The translations under genes and the position numbers were made by a program. 64,000 nt of DNA from Linyphia triangularis (taxonomy: Eukaryota; Arthropoda; Arachnida; Araneae; Linyphiidae): contig OZ021722.1 of the NCBI GenBank assembly GCA_963978545.1, forward strand, positions 14,192,801 to 14,256,800, given 5' to 3'. A model generated the notes under the pieces. It saw only the letters and a program-made list of their open reading frames with translations. It did not search any database and was not told the origin of the DNA. Positions 26,401 through 41,400 of this stretch are shown here, piece by piece. Within the stretch, counting starts at the first letter, position 1, and every line of letters begins with the position of its first letter.

Positions 26401-29400
26401 TATTGTCCCGTAACAAATGCTAGGGCATAAAACATGCTCAAATTATTTTCTTAAAATTAAACAAACAAAAAATTGACCACCATATAGTTGCAATTAAGCA
26501 AATTGTTTTTTCTTAAAAACAATTGCTACTTAACGTACTTTAAAAAAAAAAAAAAAAAATACATACAAACCCAATACATAATAACACAATATAATAGTAT
26601 GAACTAACATAAGAGGTCTCAGATTAATAAGATAACCTGTAAATAAACCCTAAAGTCTTTAGAAAAATAACTTTAAAGCGTAAACTAGCTTTCACGGGCG
26701 ACGGGCCTCGATCCAGGGACCATTGTGTCTCTAGACAGATGCTTTACCGCTGTGCAAATGAGTACTCCAGTGCACAGAAGTTTTATCTGTTATTTGATGT
26801 CGCCATATATAGCCCCCTCCCAGTGACGAAGGAGCGATACTGTTGATCAACGTCTGATCGGAGTTGGAGGTTTGGGATGCTTGTTGCATCGCTTGTTGTG
26901 ATGTAGTGTCTCCTTTCAGAAGCGCCGATAGATGGCAGCATGATTCGTTTTTAGTCCAGTCACCAATAAAAATAAATATTTTAAACTACAAATTCATTTT
27001 CATTTAAGCTTTTTTATTGCTTTAAAACTGAGGCGCCAACTAGGCGGCCAGAAACTGGTGACATGTCCGGGTCACCAATAAAGCGTAAACTAGCTTTCAC
27101 GGGCAACGGGCTTCGGTCCAGGGACCATTGTGTCTCGAGACAGATGCTTTACCGCTGTGCAAAAGAGTACTCCAGTGCACAGAAATTTTATCTGTTATTT
27201 GATGTTGCCACAACTTTACCATTAGCCAGTCCTAAATTTAATACCATTGAAATAAATCTAACAAGTTAAAATAACTTTATTTTCTACGGGCAAATCAGGT
27301 ATAAAAAAGATGCATTGACAAAACATAGTTGTTTGAATTATAATAGAAGTCTTGTGCAGTATATTATTCTATAAATCTAACCGAGTAGAAAAGTGGTAAT
27401 CACCACTTATTAATCTTTTACTGTTGTTTATTAATGTAACTTGCATCAATTATTGATCTTTAAACAATGTCTCTTATTGAGAGTTACTGTCGCAACCTAA
27501 ATTTCTTTTAAACAAGCCTTTTATACAAGCCAAAAATTTTACAATAGCGATATTTTAACCATTCTTGTACCCACAAAAGTATTGCATTAGGCACACAGGC
27601 AGTGAGAGACTATATGGGTTATTCCATGCAAAGGGGAAAAAACTTTTAAAAATTAAAATTTTAATAAAATATTTTTTTACACATTTTTGTGTGCAAAAAG
27701 TTTCAAAGTTTATTCTTAGTAGTTGGTTTTTAAAATATAATAATTTCTAAAAGTTGAAAACACTCTTGTTCTGTTTTAATGGAAGTGCGTAGAGTGATTT
27801 TAAAAGTGGGTAAAATAATAATTTTTTTTCTTCTTTTCTTTCTATAGTTATGCTAAGTGTTTTTAAATAATTATATTACCTTAAATAATAGTAAAAATGA
27901 TTTAAACAAGTTTTTCAATGATTAAATTCGTGTATTTCATTGATTTTAAAATTGATTGTTTCATGTAATGTAAGTTACCAGAAATGTGTTTATTTTCGTA
28001 TGATATTTAAAACAAACCAAAGAGATATTTGTTAATATATATTTTTCTTACTTTTAGATATGTACTTAACAGAAATCTATACTTTTATTTTGTATATACT
28101 TTTTCTAATTATGAAATAATTAAAATTTGTAACGTAAGTTACCAAAAAGATAGAACTTGAGGTATCAATGGAGAATTTTCCATAGAATACTAATAAACTT
28201 TCCATAAAAAATAAAATATTTATTTACTCATGGTCCAAAGTAAAAAATAAATAATTTGAATAAATCTTTTTTTGTTTCTAGCAACTCCCTCAGGTTCAGT
28301 TTTAATTGCAATGTTATAATGACTAAACATTCTTTCTAATCAAACCTAAGCATATCGATTAAGAAATTTTTAATATTATATTAATTACCAATATTGATTT
28401 CTACATTTTGATATTAATATGTTATTGGAGTGTAGATCTTAAATGAAGTGTAAGAGTGCTAACAAGGAAACAAATTGTTAATAAAGCTGAGCATTATGTA
28501 CTGGCAGCTTAAAATAAGACATTAAGATTCACAACTAAAAAAATATAGATCACTACTGGTAAAAAAAATTCCAAGTCCAAAATGACAAACCTATTTTTCA
28601 TAGCTAACACAATGCAGAATATTAGAATCTCTATTTAAAAAATTTGTAAATGAAAAGTTTCCCTATGGCAGAATATTAAAATATCTGTTTAAAAAATTTC
28701 AGAAGGAAAAGCCAATGAATTTCTTCTAAAGCTTCGTAAGAAAAAATCATAGAAACTTGAAAGTGAATGATTGGTATTATAGGTCATTATGACAATTCAC
28801 TGTATCCAAGTATAATAACTGTCACAAAAGATGACAACTTTAAAGGTAATGTGGTAGTTTCAGCACTTTATTACGCATCTCAAAATTGAAATGAAGGATT
28901 TAGTTCAAACTGGAAATAATCCAATCATACAGATGAATTTTTTTTATAAAAAGGAAGATTTGATTCATAAAATGAAACAATATGTAGCAGTGGGCATTAT
29001 AAAATAGAAGAATAAAACCTACTACTTGAAGAATGAATATTCCTTTTTTTTTTTATTATTTAGCTTTTTTAATTATGTTTTTAAATTTTGATAGTTGTAA
29101 ACCTCTTAATAACTTAAAACATAAGTTAGTTTAATAAAAATAAAGCAATTGGTATATAATTTCTGAAACGTGCAAATGTTTAAGGTAAGTTATCATAAAG
29201 TAAGTTACTCTTAATTAAATTGCTATTAAAAAAAATGTTTCATGCAGATAATTTTAAATTGCATAATTGCAATTCTTAAATATTAGAGTAGGATTTAACT
29301 TTAAAATACCAAAATGTTAAACAGAACAGAATTTTATCAAAAACTAAATGAACTTTATACTCTATTTCCTTTTGGCGTAACGTAAGTTACTGCACTTAGT

Positions 29401-32400
29401 ATTTATAAAATTAATTTATCATTTGCATTAAAATTTAGGTTTTTATTAGTTGATTTAAGAAATCAGATCAGTACTTTGTTTTTAACCCTCTGAGCGTCAA
29501 GGGAATGGGCGAAATTATACAGTTGTTTTCCCTGCAATAATTTTTAAATTTTATTTCTGATCCAAATATATAATTTTTTTTAATTATTTTTTATTTATTT
29601 TGTTTTAAGTAGGTTTTAAACTGTCATCCTAATAAAAAGATTAAAAAATATTTTATTTTACATTTTATTTATAAATTTAAAAAGGTTGTGTATTGCTGGA
29701 AAAAATGGGGATCAAATGACGGATATATACGCCCGTGACCCTCAGAAGGTTAATTACTTTTTGTTATTATATTTATACAAACAGTTAACTGAAAGTGTCC
29801 AAATTAACATAATTTCCACTTCAAAGAGAGGAATATAAGGATATTTTACTGTAGTACCACACTCTTTTGAAAAGAAACATAATTATTGCACTACACATGG
29901 TTTGTACACTTGAAGGAGAAAAAAATTCGAGGACTATTCAAGCACTTTTCAAGGATACATTATCAATTCAAAGATTAAACACAAATTCCAATTTTTTTTA
30001 TTGGCAAATGGTGCATGTTCAAATCTAGTAAATACAAATTATTTTTTTTTAAGTTTCAATGAAAGAAAATGTTAAGGTTACAATCGGGAAAAAACCTTCC
30101 AATCTATCTGAAGCAGTACCATGTCCCATAAAAAGTACCCCAGAAGTAAAGAAGCTAGTACTTACTTGGTAATTACGCCAATATCGGATATGAACATCCA
30201 TTTGATTTTCTTTTTTCATCATATTGAGACTTTTGTCAAATAATAATAAAATAAGTAATTGATTAAACTGACTTTCAATTTACTCTGAAGGCTTGAATCC
30301 AAATACAGCATAATATGCACTTTTTTTTCTCCACATGAAAATTTAAATGCAATCACACTACCAGCGAACATGTAATTACATTTCTTTTAATTTAAGAGAG
30401 CTGTGATTTTTTATGGTTTTCAATATCCATTGTCCATTGTATTTCAATATCTAAAACTTCATTTTCAGTTGCATGTGCTTCCATCAGGCTGACGACGTTG
30501 ATTGTTGTGAAAAATATATGATTTTGGGATACTTTTTATTATTAGAAATAGTTCAAACAATCCTCATCAAATTTCTTATACAAACTAAATCCAGAATGTG
30601 CTTTTTGCTCTTCGCATGGCTTTTTATCCACTTTCTCCTATCATGACATTTTTGGCACACAAAGTACATCGTACTAAGTACGAATCCAAGACATAGGCTT
30701 CAAACCATGATATTATATTCTGGCTTTTCAAATCAGATTTAATTGAAAATGCATTTCCCCGCCATTTTTAAACAGCGCTCAAAAAATTAGCACACACAAT
30801 ACAAAAACAAAACAAAGATCACGTGACTGGATCGGATATTCCAAATGGTTAAATGCGCAACGCTGTACTCATCTAAAGGGGAATGACGAAATCTTTGTAC
30901 GTTCAACTATGCTGTTTTTCTAGTTGGTGATTGGTTTAACTAAATTCAAAAGATTTTGCTCACTTTGTTGACACATTTTTAAGATGCTATATTTTTAGAA
31001 AATAAAATTCAAGCACTTTAAACGTATTTTTACAGAATTCAAGGTTTTCAAGCACTTGAAAATGAAAGATTTTTTTCAAGCACTTTTCAAGGTTTTTTAA
31101 AAATGTACGAACTTTTGACACAATAAACCAAATATAAAAAATTCACTTAATTACAAAAAGTTTAGATTTTTCATTTTCCAGGAGTGTAGAAACTCTGCAA
31201 TAGAATTCATAATATTTAGCGATAAGAAATATATACATACATCGCAAGGTGATTGAACAGTATCGTAGACCAGGTCCTTTTCAACTAAGCGATCTTCCAA
31301 CTGTTCAGCCAAGGTTTCCTCTTCTGGCATCTCGTCACTAGAGATTCCGTCATCCAGAGATTCGGATGGACGCGAGAAGTAGCCAGATTCCTTGATGCTA
31401 TGCAATAGTTCTTTCAATACTTTATCTATAAGATGTGTTAAGAAAATGCCATACAACAGTTCTTGCATAGCCAAAACACCCACTACACAAGGTGGTTGAC
31501 TGTTTTACAATTATCAGGCATGTTACTTTAAATGTAAAATTAACATTGTTAGAAGAGGATTTTTTTATGACAAATGGATTTTTTTAATATGAACACCTAC
31601 AATACAATAAAATAACGAATGCTTATTGCAAATAAGTTTTAAAAGGTTCCATTTCAGACATATAATCGATATTAGATACTTTTGATTTTGTTGTACAAGT
31701 CAGGCAACTTTTAATTCTTAATCATTATTTTTAAGATATAAGGCACAAGTATTATTCAGGGTGGCCATAAAAGTTGAAGAAAATAGTTCCCCGATAGATT
31801 TGTAAAAAAATTCCTGATTTTACAGCAAACTTTTTTTTAAATTTCCTCAATTTTTCTAGATGTGTAGATCAAATAAAACATTTATGCACAATATGACATG
31901 ATAATATGACAAGTTTTTATAAATAGTTTTGGCAGCAATGAAAAGTTTTAATTATACTGTATTATAGAAATTTCAAACGATTAAGCCTAACGATTTTCCA
32001 GAATCTGAAAGCTGATCCCTGATTTCTAGGTTTTGTAGCCACTATGTTATTTAAACAATTTTATATTTTTTTAAAAATTTAAAAAAAAATTTTAAAAAAA
32101 TACTTAAATTTAAAAAGACTGATACCTTAAAAAAAGAGGAAAAGAAAAAAAAACAGGAAATACAAATGCATTTAATTCTTTTTATAAAGTTGAAATAAGC
32201 AATTAAACTTTTAAGTCAGAGGATACAGGTCGTCCCAGCAATCTCCTTGTTCTTGCCTTCTACTAAGAAAATGTGGTTTTCAGCCAACACATGGAAATGA
32301 CTGGTGAGATCAGCTTGTTCATTCGGGAGACCAGGTCCAATCAGTTTGTACAGCTGGTCAAGCTGCGACAGCTGCTCACTTGTCAATTGCTAGTCAATCA

Positions 32401-35400
32401 ACAGAAATAAGATTAATGCATTGATTTATAAAAACATTGACAAAAATAAAAATAAAATCCAAAAATACATTTATTGTACACCTGGCTAGGCATTTATTAG
32501 ACCAATAATCTCTCCTTATAGTTCGATTTGAAGTAAAGTATCAAAGTAAAAACTACATTATTCTTTTTTAAAACATATGTCAAAAAAATTTCACAACACC
32601 AATTTTTTGAACAAATTTCAACTATTAACTAAAATGAATACCTTACTGGAGGCAAAATGTATTACTTAAAAAAAAAAAAAAATCAACCATTATTTATTGT
32701 AATTTTTTAACTTTAAACAAAGTGAACAATTAATTTTTTTTTTTTTTAAAAGTCATTATTTTTCCTAAAACTTTAAAACAGATGGATTCTTATAGCAAAA
32801 CATTTTCTTTGAAAAGGTCTACCTAGTTATCCACATCTGTAAATTTAATTAATACATTAAAAGTATAGGAGCTTCTACCATTAATAATGTAAGAAATTTT
32901 AAGCCATTAATAATGTAAGTAAATGTACCACTGCTCCGTTTTCCCCATTTAAGAAGTCGCTCCTGACGTCTTCATTCTGGAAACACGACAGGATGTGGCA
33001 GTAGATGAATGCATTTTGAAGGCGCTGTATCTCGTGCTGCTGCCTCTCCAACTGCTCTTTCTTGGCCTGCTTCTTCTGCTGACGAGCACTCTGAATCACA
33101 AAAAAATATATATATATAAACTTGCAAAAAGCACTGACTTAAAAATAGTACAACTGTAGTCATCATAATTATATTTTTCCAATAAAAATTTGACAATGAA
33201 AAAGAGTCTGTAAAAAAAGTAATAAACATTCCCTCACTGCTCCCAAGATCTTCTAGATAATATTTATAAAATTCCAAGCAACTTATTTAGCTAAGAACTA
33301 TAATTCTTTAAAATCATAATTGAAAGTTGATTAAATGATACCAGGAAATTTGTGTCATTAAATAGAATTTTTAGAGAAATATTGGTCAATTTCAGTTACA
33401 ATTGAAATCTACCAGTAACCGATTAATTAAAAACAATGAAACAAATATTTTGCAAAAGTTTAGGGCAAGAATGTTTTAAAAAATTTAAATAATGATACAT
33501 AAGGAATACATTTAGCCAGACCTCCACCCACAAAAATTTAATTTCAAAACCTTGGCTAGTTTTTCTAATCCAACCAGAACTATAATACATATATTTATAC
33601 AGATTTTTAAGATACGTCTCATCGTAAAGTAGTAATGGATTATGAATTACTTACATCCAAAACAATCGATTGCATTGCTTTCGATAAATCCTTGGCGAAA
33701 TCCAAAACACCTATTACTGCATCATATTTGCTAACAGCCATCTATAAAAATGTGAAAAAATTTATGATTAAAAATAGATATACAAGACTAACAAATACTC
33801 AGTAAACTAACAAGTTAACATATAAGAATCAAAACTAAAAACTAATTAAATCTTTTTGTTATAATTACGGGGTTTTACAACTCTAGCCAAAAAAAATAAG
33901 GAATTTTTTAAGGACCTAAAATGTATATAAGGACAAATCTAAAACATGCTATAAGTCATAATGCAAATGCATCAAAGGTTGGTTATATTGGATAATTTTA
34001 AGTGCAAGTGGCAAAAACATTATTTGATAAAGGATGCCTTCCAGAAGGGCTCCAAGAAAGAAACTGCAGAATGTACATCATGAACAGGAAGAAACATAGA
34101 AGTTTAGAATTTGATTAGCACTTTTTTTTTAAAAACCATTTAGCTGCAAAATTCACAAAATCTTTACTTTTGTTAATCTAAAAAATTAGTCATTAACCTA
34201 AAAGCACAAACAATCTGAAGGTTGAAAAGTATCTTCCCAGTACCAGTTGATGTTTGGCATAAAATAGTTCTATTTTTATTGTTTTATAAACCAATAAGTT
34301 TTTAATTATTTAAGATTAGAAATCAAGAGTGACTGAACTCGTAAACATTTTAGCATTATGCTATGCAGAAGATTGTTTCTTTAGCTTTTTTATTACAGAA
34401 ATTCGGTAAGTTTAAATTAAGCTATAAATATAAAACTAATATCAAATATCAACTGGAACATTACTCCTCAACTTTTAGCTCGTTAATTCTTTTGGGTCAA
34501 TGACTAATTTCTGGATTTAAAAAAAATATGCTTCTGCTAATTAATGCTTTAGAAAAAGAACTCCATCAAATATACTATTTTAGCATTTAAGAAAGTCCTT
34601 TGGCATTTTGCTAGAAAAGCATCCAGAGCTTAATCCTTGAAATAGACAATAAATTTAAAAAAACAAATAAGGATTTGTGGAAACCCTGAATTGGTACTTG
34701 ATTACCTAATCCTGGAATTTTATGCAAAATCAGTTATGCAATTCAAGACAATAAGACAGGACACTGAATTTCCTACGATTAAAAAAAATCCATACAAACT
34801 AAATATTTAATTATGAAAGTAAATGTGATTTTGGTAAATACCTTTTGATCTTCATTCAGCTCCTTTCCATTTTGTACATCACTACGGTAATTATCCAACT
34901 TCATCTAGACAAAAATTACTTTGTTAAAAGGCATAATAACGTGGAAAAAAAAGAGGAAAATACAGAACTGCGTAAAAGCTAGAACTAAGTAAAAAAATTT
35001 TATAGCTTTATATAGGAGAATTTTCTGAAGCTTTGGTTTTGCATCAAACTGTACTACTTGACAGTCTTACTGCAACTGTGATTTTCAGTGTGATTCTTTA
35101 TTCCATAGTATATTTCAATAATACTAAAGAAATCAATCCCTGCAATATACTACCATTAAAAACTTAATTTCATACAAAGAATTTCATTTTGTTATGAAAT
35201 ATTTAACTTCATATGCAAAACATTAATTTTTAATTTAATACACAGGCAACCTTCCGAGAATGACACAGAGAGAACACCTATTAAGGTCTTGAATGCGTCA
35301 ATCCTTTATGAGGAAGATCGAGAGGAAGACACGAGAAGAGAGGGAAGGACTGCCTGGATCAAGATTTTGCCATGCTAAGATAAAAACTGGAGATCAATTT

Positions 35401-38400
35401 CTGGAAAGATGGTGGAATGGGAGACTTCTGAAGAAGGCCAAGGCCTACAATGGGCAATATTGAAGTTTTACTGAGAAAACCCAGTAAATGAAGATTTTTA
35501 TTTTCTATTTTTTAATCTTTCAAATTTTTATTTTTGGTAAACAGATGGTGCCTTTAAATTGCAATTTTTGGATTACGTGATAATTTTTCTGCAAAACTGT
35601 TTTTGGAGGTGTTGTTTTAAACTGTAAAATGTTCTCTACTGTATTTTCGGATAATATTCAAAGGGGCAAGTTCTTGGGATTTTTTTGTATTTTATTGCAT
35701 TGTACACTTCTTCTACTGTATTTCTTTTATTTCTCATTTTTGTGATGTGGAGGCATCAGGGTTCAAGAGTTACATTTTGTGCCTTTTTGGCCGTACTCTT
35801 TCAGAAACGCCTCCTGGGGTTTTTCGGTTGGTTGAACCTCCTGATGAGAAACCAGTAGGGACTTCCAGTTCAATATTTAATTGGTTATAAGTTCTACAAT
35901 TGAGCTGCTTTTGCACCAATGTGGACTTGTACTACAGTAAAAGCCAGATTATCCTGCATTCAATCAACTGGAAAGCTCAATCAACCGGAATTTTTTGAAA
36001 ATCAAGTTTGGCGAGAAAATTCACCAGAAAACGGCAATAAGTCGCCAATTATTTTATTTAAATTTCATTTGAGAGTTCGATGTTGAGTGGCTTTTTTACT
36101 GTTTATTTTGAGGGTTTTTAATTTGTAATGACAAAATAGCTAAATTTGCACTGATTAGAAATGAATATATTACTATAAAAAGTGATTTTTTTTTTTATTC
36201 CGGTTTATCAGGAATGTCGAAGTTCTTATTCAAACAACTGTGAATTCATAGCAAAAACCTTTCATATTCTTAATGGAAAATATTTTTTTCCAGAATATAT
36301 CGGGAAAAATAAATATACTGTGGCTATTTGCAGAATCTATAAACAAATCTAGCTTATTTCAATTGTATAAGAAAGAGGGTTTTGTAGTCAAAATTCCATT
36401 ATCCACAGCATCGGGAAAACATTCTCCAGTAAATAATTTGGTTTATCCCGAATTCTAATTCCCCCCAAAAAAAACCACAAAAAAACCTATACACATATCT
36501 TGCATTTATTTATTTTTGCATTGCTTATAGCATAAAAATTTATAATCGTTTCCAGAATATGTGTAATTTGTATATGCAGAATCTATATAATTCTATGGAA
36601 TACTTTAATTGTAATTATAGCAAAGGTGAATTTCCACTTGAAATTACTTTCTCAACCGCATCCGGCAAAGAGTAATTCGGAAATTCAAAATGTGTTAATG
36701 GTTTGACCAAAATCTGGATAAAATTAATCATTCGGTTTGTAGGCCATGTAGGCTAGATCTACATATGGAACATGCATTTTACAAAATTTAAAATCATGTA
36801 TAACGGATACATTCTATTCCATATAATATCGATGCATACGTAATTCACTTACACCAGTGATTTAATTTGTCAGCGATCAATCAGAATAAAACCTAATTGC
36901 ATCCATTTAAATGCATTTTTCCCTATAATACAAATCAAAGTTTCGATTTGTAGGCTAGTCAACCATTTTGTACACAAAACGAAAATGTTTTTTTATGTGT
37001 GTTCAAAAAGTAAGGATTATATTTTATTGTATACTATTAACCTATTTTGCAATCAATTAAAAATAAATCTGTTTTGCAGTAACTTTATTTTTGTTTATTT
37101 ATTGTTTTGAGTAGCCGACAACCCAGACAATCAAATTCAAAACTGAAAAGTCTGTAAAGTATCGAGAATTTCGTGGTGATTTGCATTACAATTCTTGTAT
37201 TATTTTTTTCTATACAACATAATAGTTGATCTTTGAATACGATGGTCATCTTCCCGAGTATATTTTATTTTAGGGTACAAAGTAGGTTGTGTGTGAAGAG
37301 GGGGAAGACAATGGAATCCGTGGGATTTCCAAATACAAAAGCAACTTTTCCAGAATTCTCGGAATATGACCGTGATTACGCATACAAGAAAACTTCCCCT
37401 CCGGAACTGAAATAGTGATAGTCCACTTTATCCGCACGGTAACTCTAAAATATATGTACGGTTAAAATGGGTACAATCACGAGACTTCTCCCTAATTTTT
37501 TTTTTTTTTAATACATATTTTACAATACTTACTCTTCTACATTTTTTTTATTTTACGGAATTTCTGATATGAAAATGATTTAATTTTGGTAACATATTTC
37601 AAATGATTGTCGATTATAAGGGTAAAATATAACATTATTTTAACTAAAAAAGCTATGTAGAATACTTTTTAAATATTCCGGTTGCGACGATTTTAATGTT
37701 AAGTACCATCACTGGCGTTATTTGTCGTTTAAATTTGGCAAAAAAACATCGCCATTCAATTAACCGGAAAATTCGGTTATCTGGAAATCTTAATTTCTCA
37801 GCGATTCCGGATAATCGGGCTTTTACTGTAATATATTTTCATTTTCCGATTCTTTCGCCACTTGATTTTTGCTTCAATGTAAATAATTTTTTTTTTGTAT
37901 TAATAATAATAAATTATTACTCTACTCATAAAAGTTTTAAATACCAAGGCATAACATGCCTTCTAGCTAAAAATAAATATAGGCATCAAGGAAATATGAA
38001 GCGAAATTAAAATACGGATAGAGCAAGCAATCCTGAGGTTGCGACAGTCCACAGAAATGACAAATCATTTTGAGGACGTATTTTTTTTAGTGTAAAATAT
38101 ATTTTTAAATTCATACAATTACTTGCTTTGAAGATTGTTGATTGCTTTAAAATATCACCTTAACACAGAATTTGTACAGTACTTGGATATCCTTTAACAG
38201 AAAAGTACCACAAAAAATTGCATGCAACATGGTGGGGTAGCCAGAAACCAATCAAGCCCCAACCCCGCCAATTCAACTTGGATAAAGACACTAATGGGGA
38301 CCAATAACGCTTCTGTTCTATCATTTCTATACTTAAATAGGTTTTAAATGTACAAATAATGCTAGATTACTTTTAAGTATTAATTTAACTACACTCAATG

Positions 38401-41400
38401 AGTTAGTCCAAAAAGATCTGGAATATAACCTAGCAAAGACTGATTGTTTATCTAATTGACATACGTCCTACTACTACTAAATTGTGAAATCAAATAGACA
38501 GCCCGAACGATTGCTTAACCCAAATGAAGGTTTAGGTACTTTTGTTGTTGTTAAATTAGATTTAATTTTCATTTTTGTCACATGAAAAGCATACCTCTTA
38601 AGAATTTCAATATGCTAAGACATAATATCAGACAATTTTTTAATTAAATTGTTTATTTTCTCATTTTACAAAAAATAACTTTTACTGTGAATTTCCTTCA
38701 TTTGTTTATGAAAGGAGTTATATAGCAATATGTCATTTTTGGAGTAATCAACCAATGACTACAATTTAAATTTAAAGAATGACTACATTTTAGCTTCACA
38801 CAGTAATCATTTATCTATGAAATTCATTGTGACTTAGACAAGGGATTTACAACTTGGTTTGATGGCAATAAATTTGATCTAAGTAGAAGATGCCATCATA
38901 TGAATGTGAAGGCAGGTCCCCCGAATTTGCTGAATTGGATCAAATGAAAGGTATTTTCATGCCTCAACTATTTTGAAAAGATACTTCCTAATTTAATAAA
39001 CAACAACTTTCAACGTTGTAGGATTTTATCCAACACCAGATGGTGAGGAACACTGCAATTAAATTGCAGTATTCTATAGTGAATTGTTATATTTATATAT
39101 CTCTACCATGGAAAGACTCTTCTGAAATTGTGATATCAGTCAACTCTCTGTAAAGTCTTTTTTTAATCATGCACAACATGTTAATTCCTAGTTTAAGACG
39201 TGGCACAGTATGCTCTAGAGTAGTTTTTGAACTATAAAACCTAAATCAACCAACCTAGTTTAAGATGCGATCAATATTTAGTGACGGTTGGCAAGTGATA
39301 TAAATCAAGATTTTGCCAACCTATATTACAGGGGTGAAAATTGTTAAAAAAAAAAGAAAATATACACAGTATTATTTTGAATTACAAAAACAGCCGAATA
39401 AAAATGTAATTGTGAGTGCAGAAAACACTGTTGTAGCCACAATTTTTTTAAGGGGGTTATAGGTCAAGTTTCATCTGATAAAGCCCTATTAAATCCACTA
39501 AAAATAATAAAATTGAAGAAAAAGCGGAACTTCTCGGACAAAAAAAAAGTTAACAATATTCACCCCTGTGATTATTAAGTCGCAATTGTCAATTTGACAG
39601 ACATGTAACACACCACTGTCTTTTCCATGAAAGAATTCCTATTATCGATATTAGCAATGCTTTTTTCTATGCACACACAATGTTAATTCTTCTAAGCTAA
39701 GTCAACCATAGGCCCAAGTAACATATCAGACAAATTGAGCAATTATGAAATGGCTGAAACTTCTTAAAAAGCATTTACAATACCATTCTATTAAAAGGGT
39801 ACTAGATAAAAACCACCATATTGTAGTGATAACTCATCCAAACAACCTTCGAATCATTTATAATTCCTGAGCAAACCATAAACATTTAGGTACATGTGTA
39901 ATAGTATGTGTTTTAAATGTGTAAACATTTAGGCTTGGCGCCAGAAAAAAAAATTCTCTGAGATTTCCAGAGTCATGTTTTCCATTGTAGAGTTAATAAT
40001 TTCTAGCCACATAGTCAGTGGTGTAGTGTAAAACAAAAAGGTGTGGGAACGCTATGCCGAGTCGTTACAAACGTATTTTTTTCTGTGTGTGTGGGAGAGG
40101 GGAGTGGAGAGTGAAAATGACAATTTTAAATGGTTTTATTAATATAACTTTAATAATCTCAAAATAGCTAATGAACACGTCAAAAATTAAAAAAAAAAAT
40201 ATTGTGTTTCGGCTTATTCTTTTATTCAAATTTTTAAAACTATTAAGTTATGTGGATTTTTAAACAATTTGCTTTGCACAACCCATTTTAAAAGATAGTT
40301 TAACACTTTATAAATGGATTATAAGACATTTTCAAACATATTATTGATACAAATTTTTAAACAAATTTACAACAATTTTCCCAAATGTCAGAGATGCTTT
40401 ATAAGCAATGTGTTCGGATAAATTCCAAGATTTCGAAATCTGTTTTCAAAATGAATTAAAAAGATTGCGATTGTTGCAGATGTCAATTGAGAGTTTTATG
40501 GCTTTTCTTCTTCTTAAAAAGAAAATGTAGAGAAGTTCCTCTTATTTGATAGACCCTTCCTTTTCTTTTCCAAATTTCCTCCAATAATAAAATAATTGGA
40601 AAATTAAAATCCATCAGTCGTATAAAATTTCTTGATAAAATATTAATTTGTGAACCATCTCAAGCATCTCTAATTTTAAGCGGGATATTTCAATGTAGAC
40701 TCATTACTTGCCAGACGTATAGATTTGCTTGGGAAATTCCTATTTTTTTTTTTTTTTTAATCTTATCCAGTTCGATTTTGTCATTTTGACAGTGGTGACG
40801 ATTAGGTGACAATAAAAGTCAAAAGTGAGTATGAATCGGAGGAAAAAGGGAACTGCATAATATATATGATATTGCCATCAAAATCACTAGATTTCAAAAT
40901 GGATCGGGGGAAATTTCCGAACTCTTATTGCAGCCACTGTATTTAGTGTTGATTTTTTTTTTTCCTTTTTTTTTTTTTCCTGAAGAACTCGGGGGAAGAA
41001 GTTTTTTTTTTGGGAACTGCTGCTACATTTTTGGAATAAACTCTGAAATAACTGTAAATATAAAAGCTTTCCCTTTCTCAAACCGAAAAGCAATTTAATT
41101 TTGCATTTTAAAGTACATCTGAACTGCTTTCCTACTTCTTCACAGCCTAATTTCGATGTATTATACCCATTTACAAAACCATTAGCAGTTTTATATTAAG
41201 GAAAATCAAATATACAGGACTGGCCTAAGAGTACAATGCTATGTGTGCAGGAATGAGTTTTGGCGCCTCTTATAATAAAAAGGGATCTAGAAAACCCTCC
41301 AAAAATGGTATGGGTGCAAATTATTAAAATCGTAGCGTTTTCTGCACTAAATAACATTATTTTACGTCAGGTTTTATTAAGGAACCTTCGGGGATACAAT

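Noticed and set aside
26674..27210. A functional tRNA gene in the composite retroposon
   Set aside because: The A- and B-box-like text is embedded in a duplicated repeat and no convincing acceptor stem could be paired.
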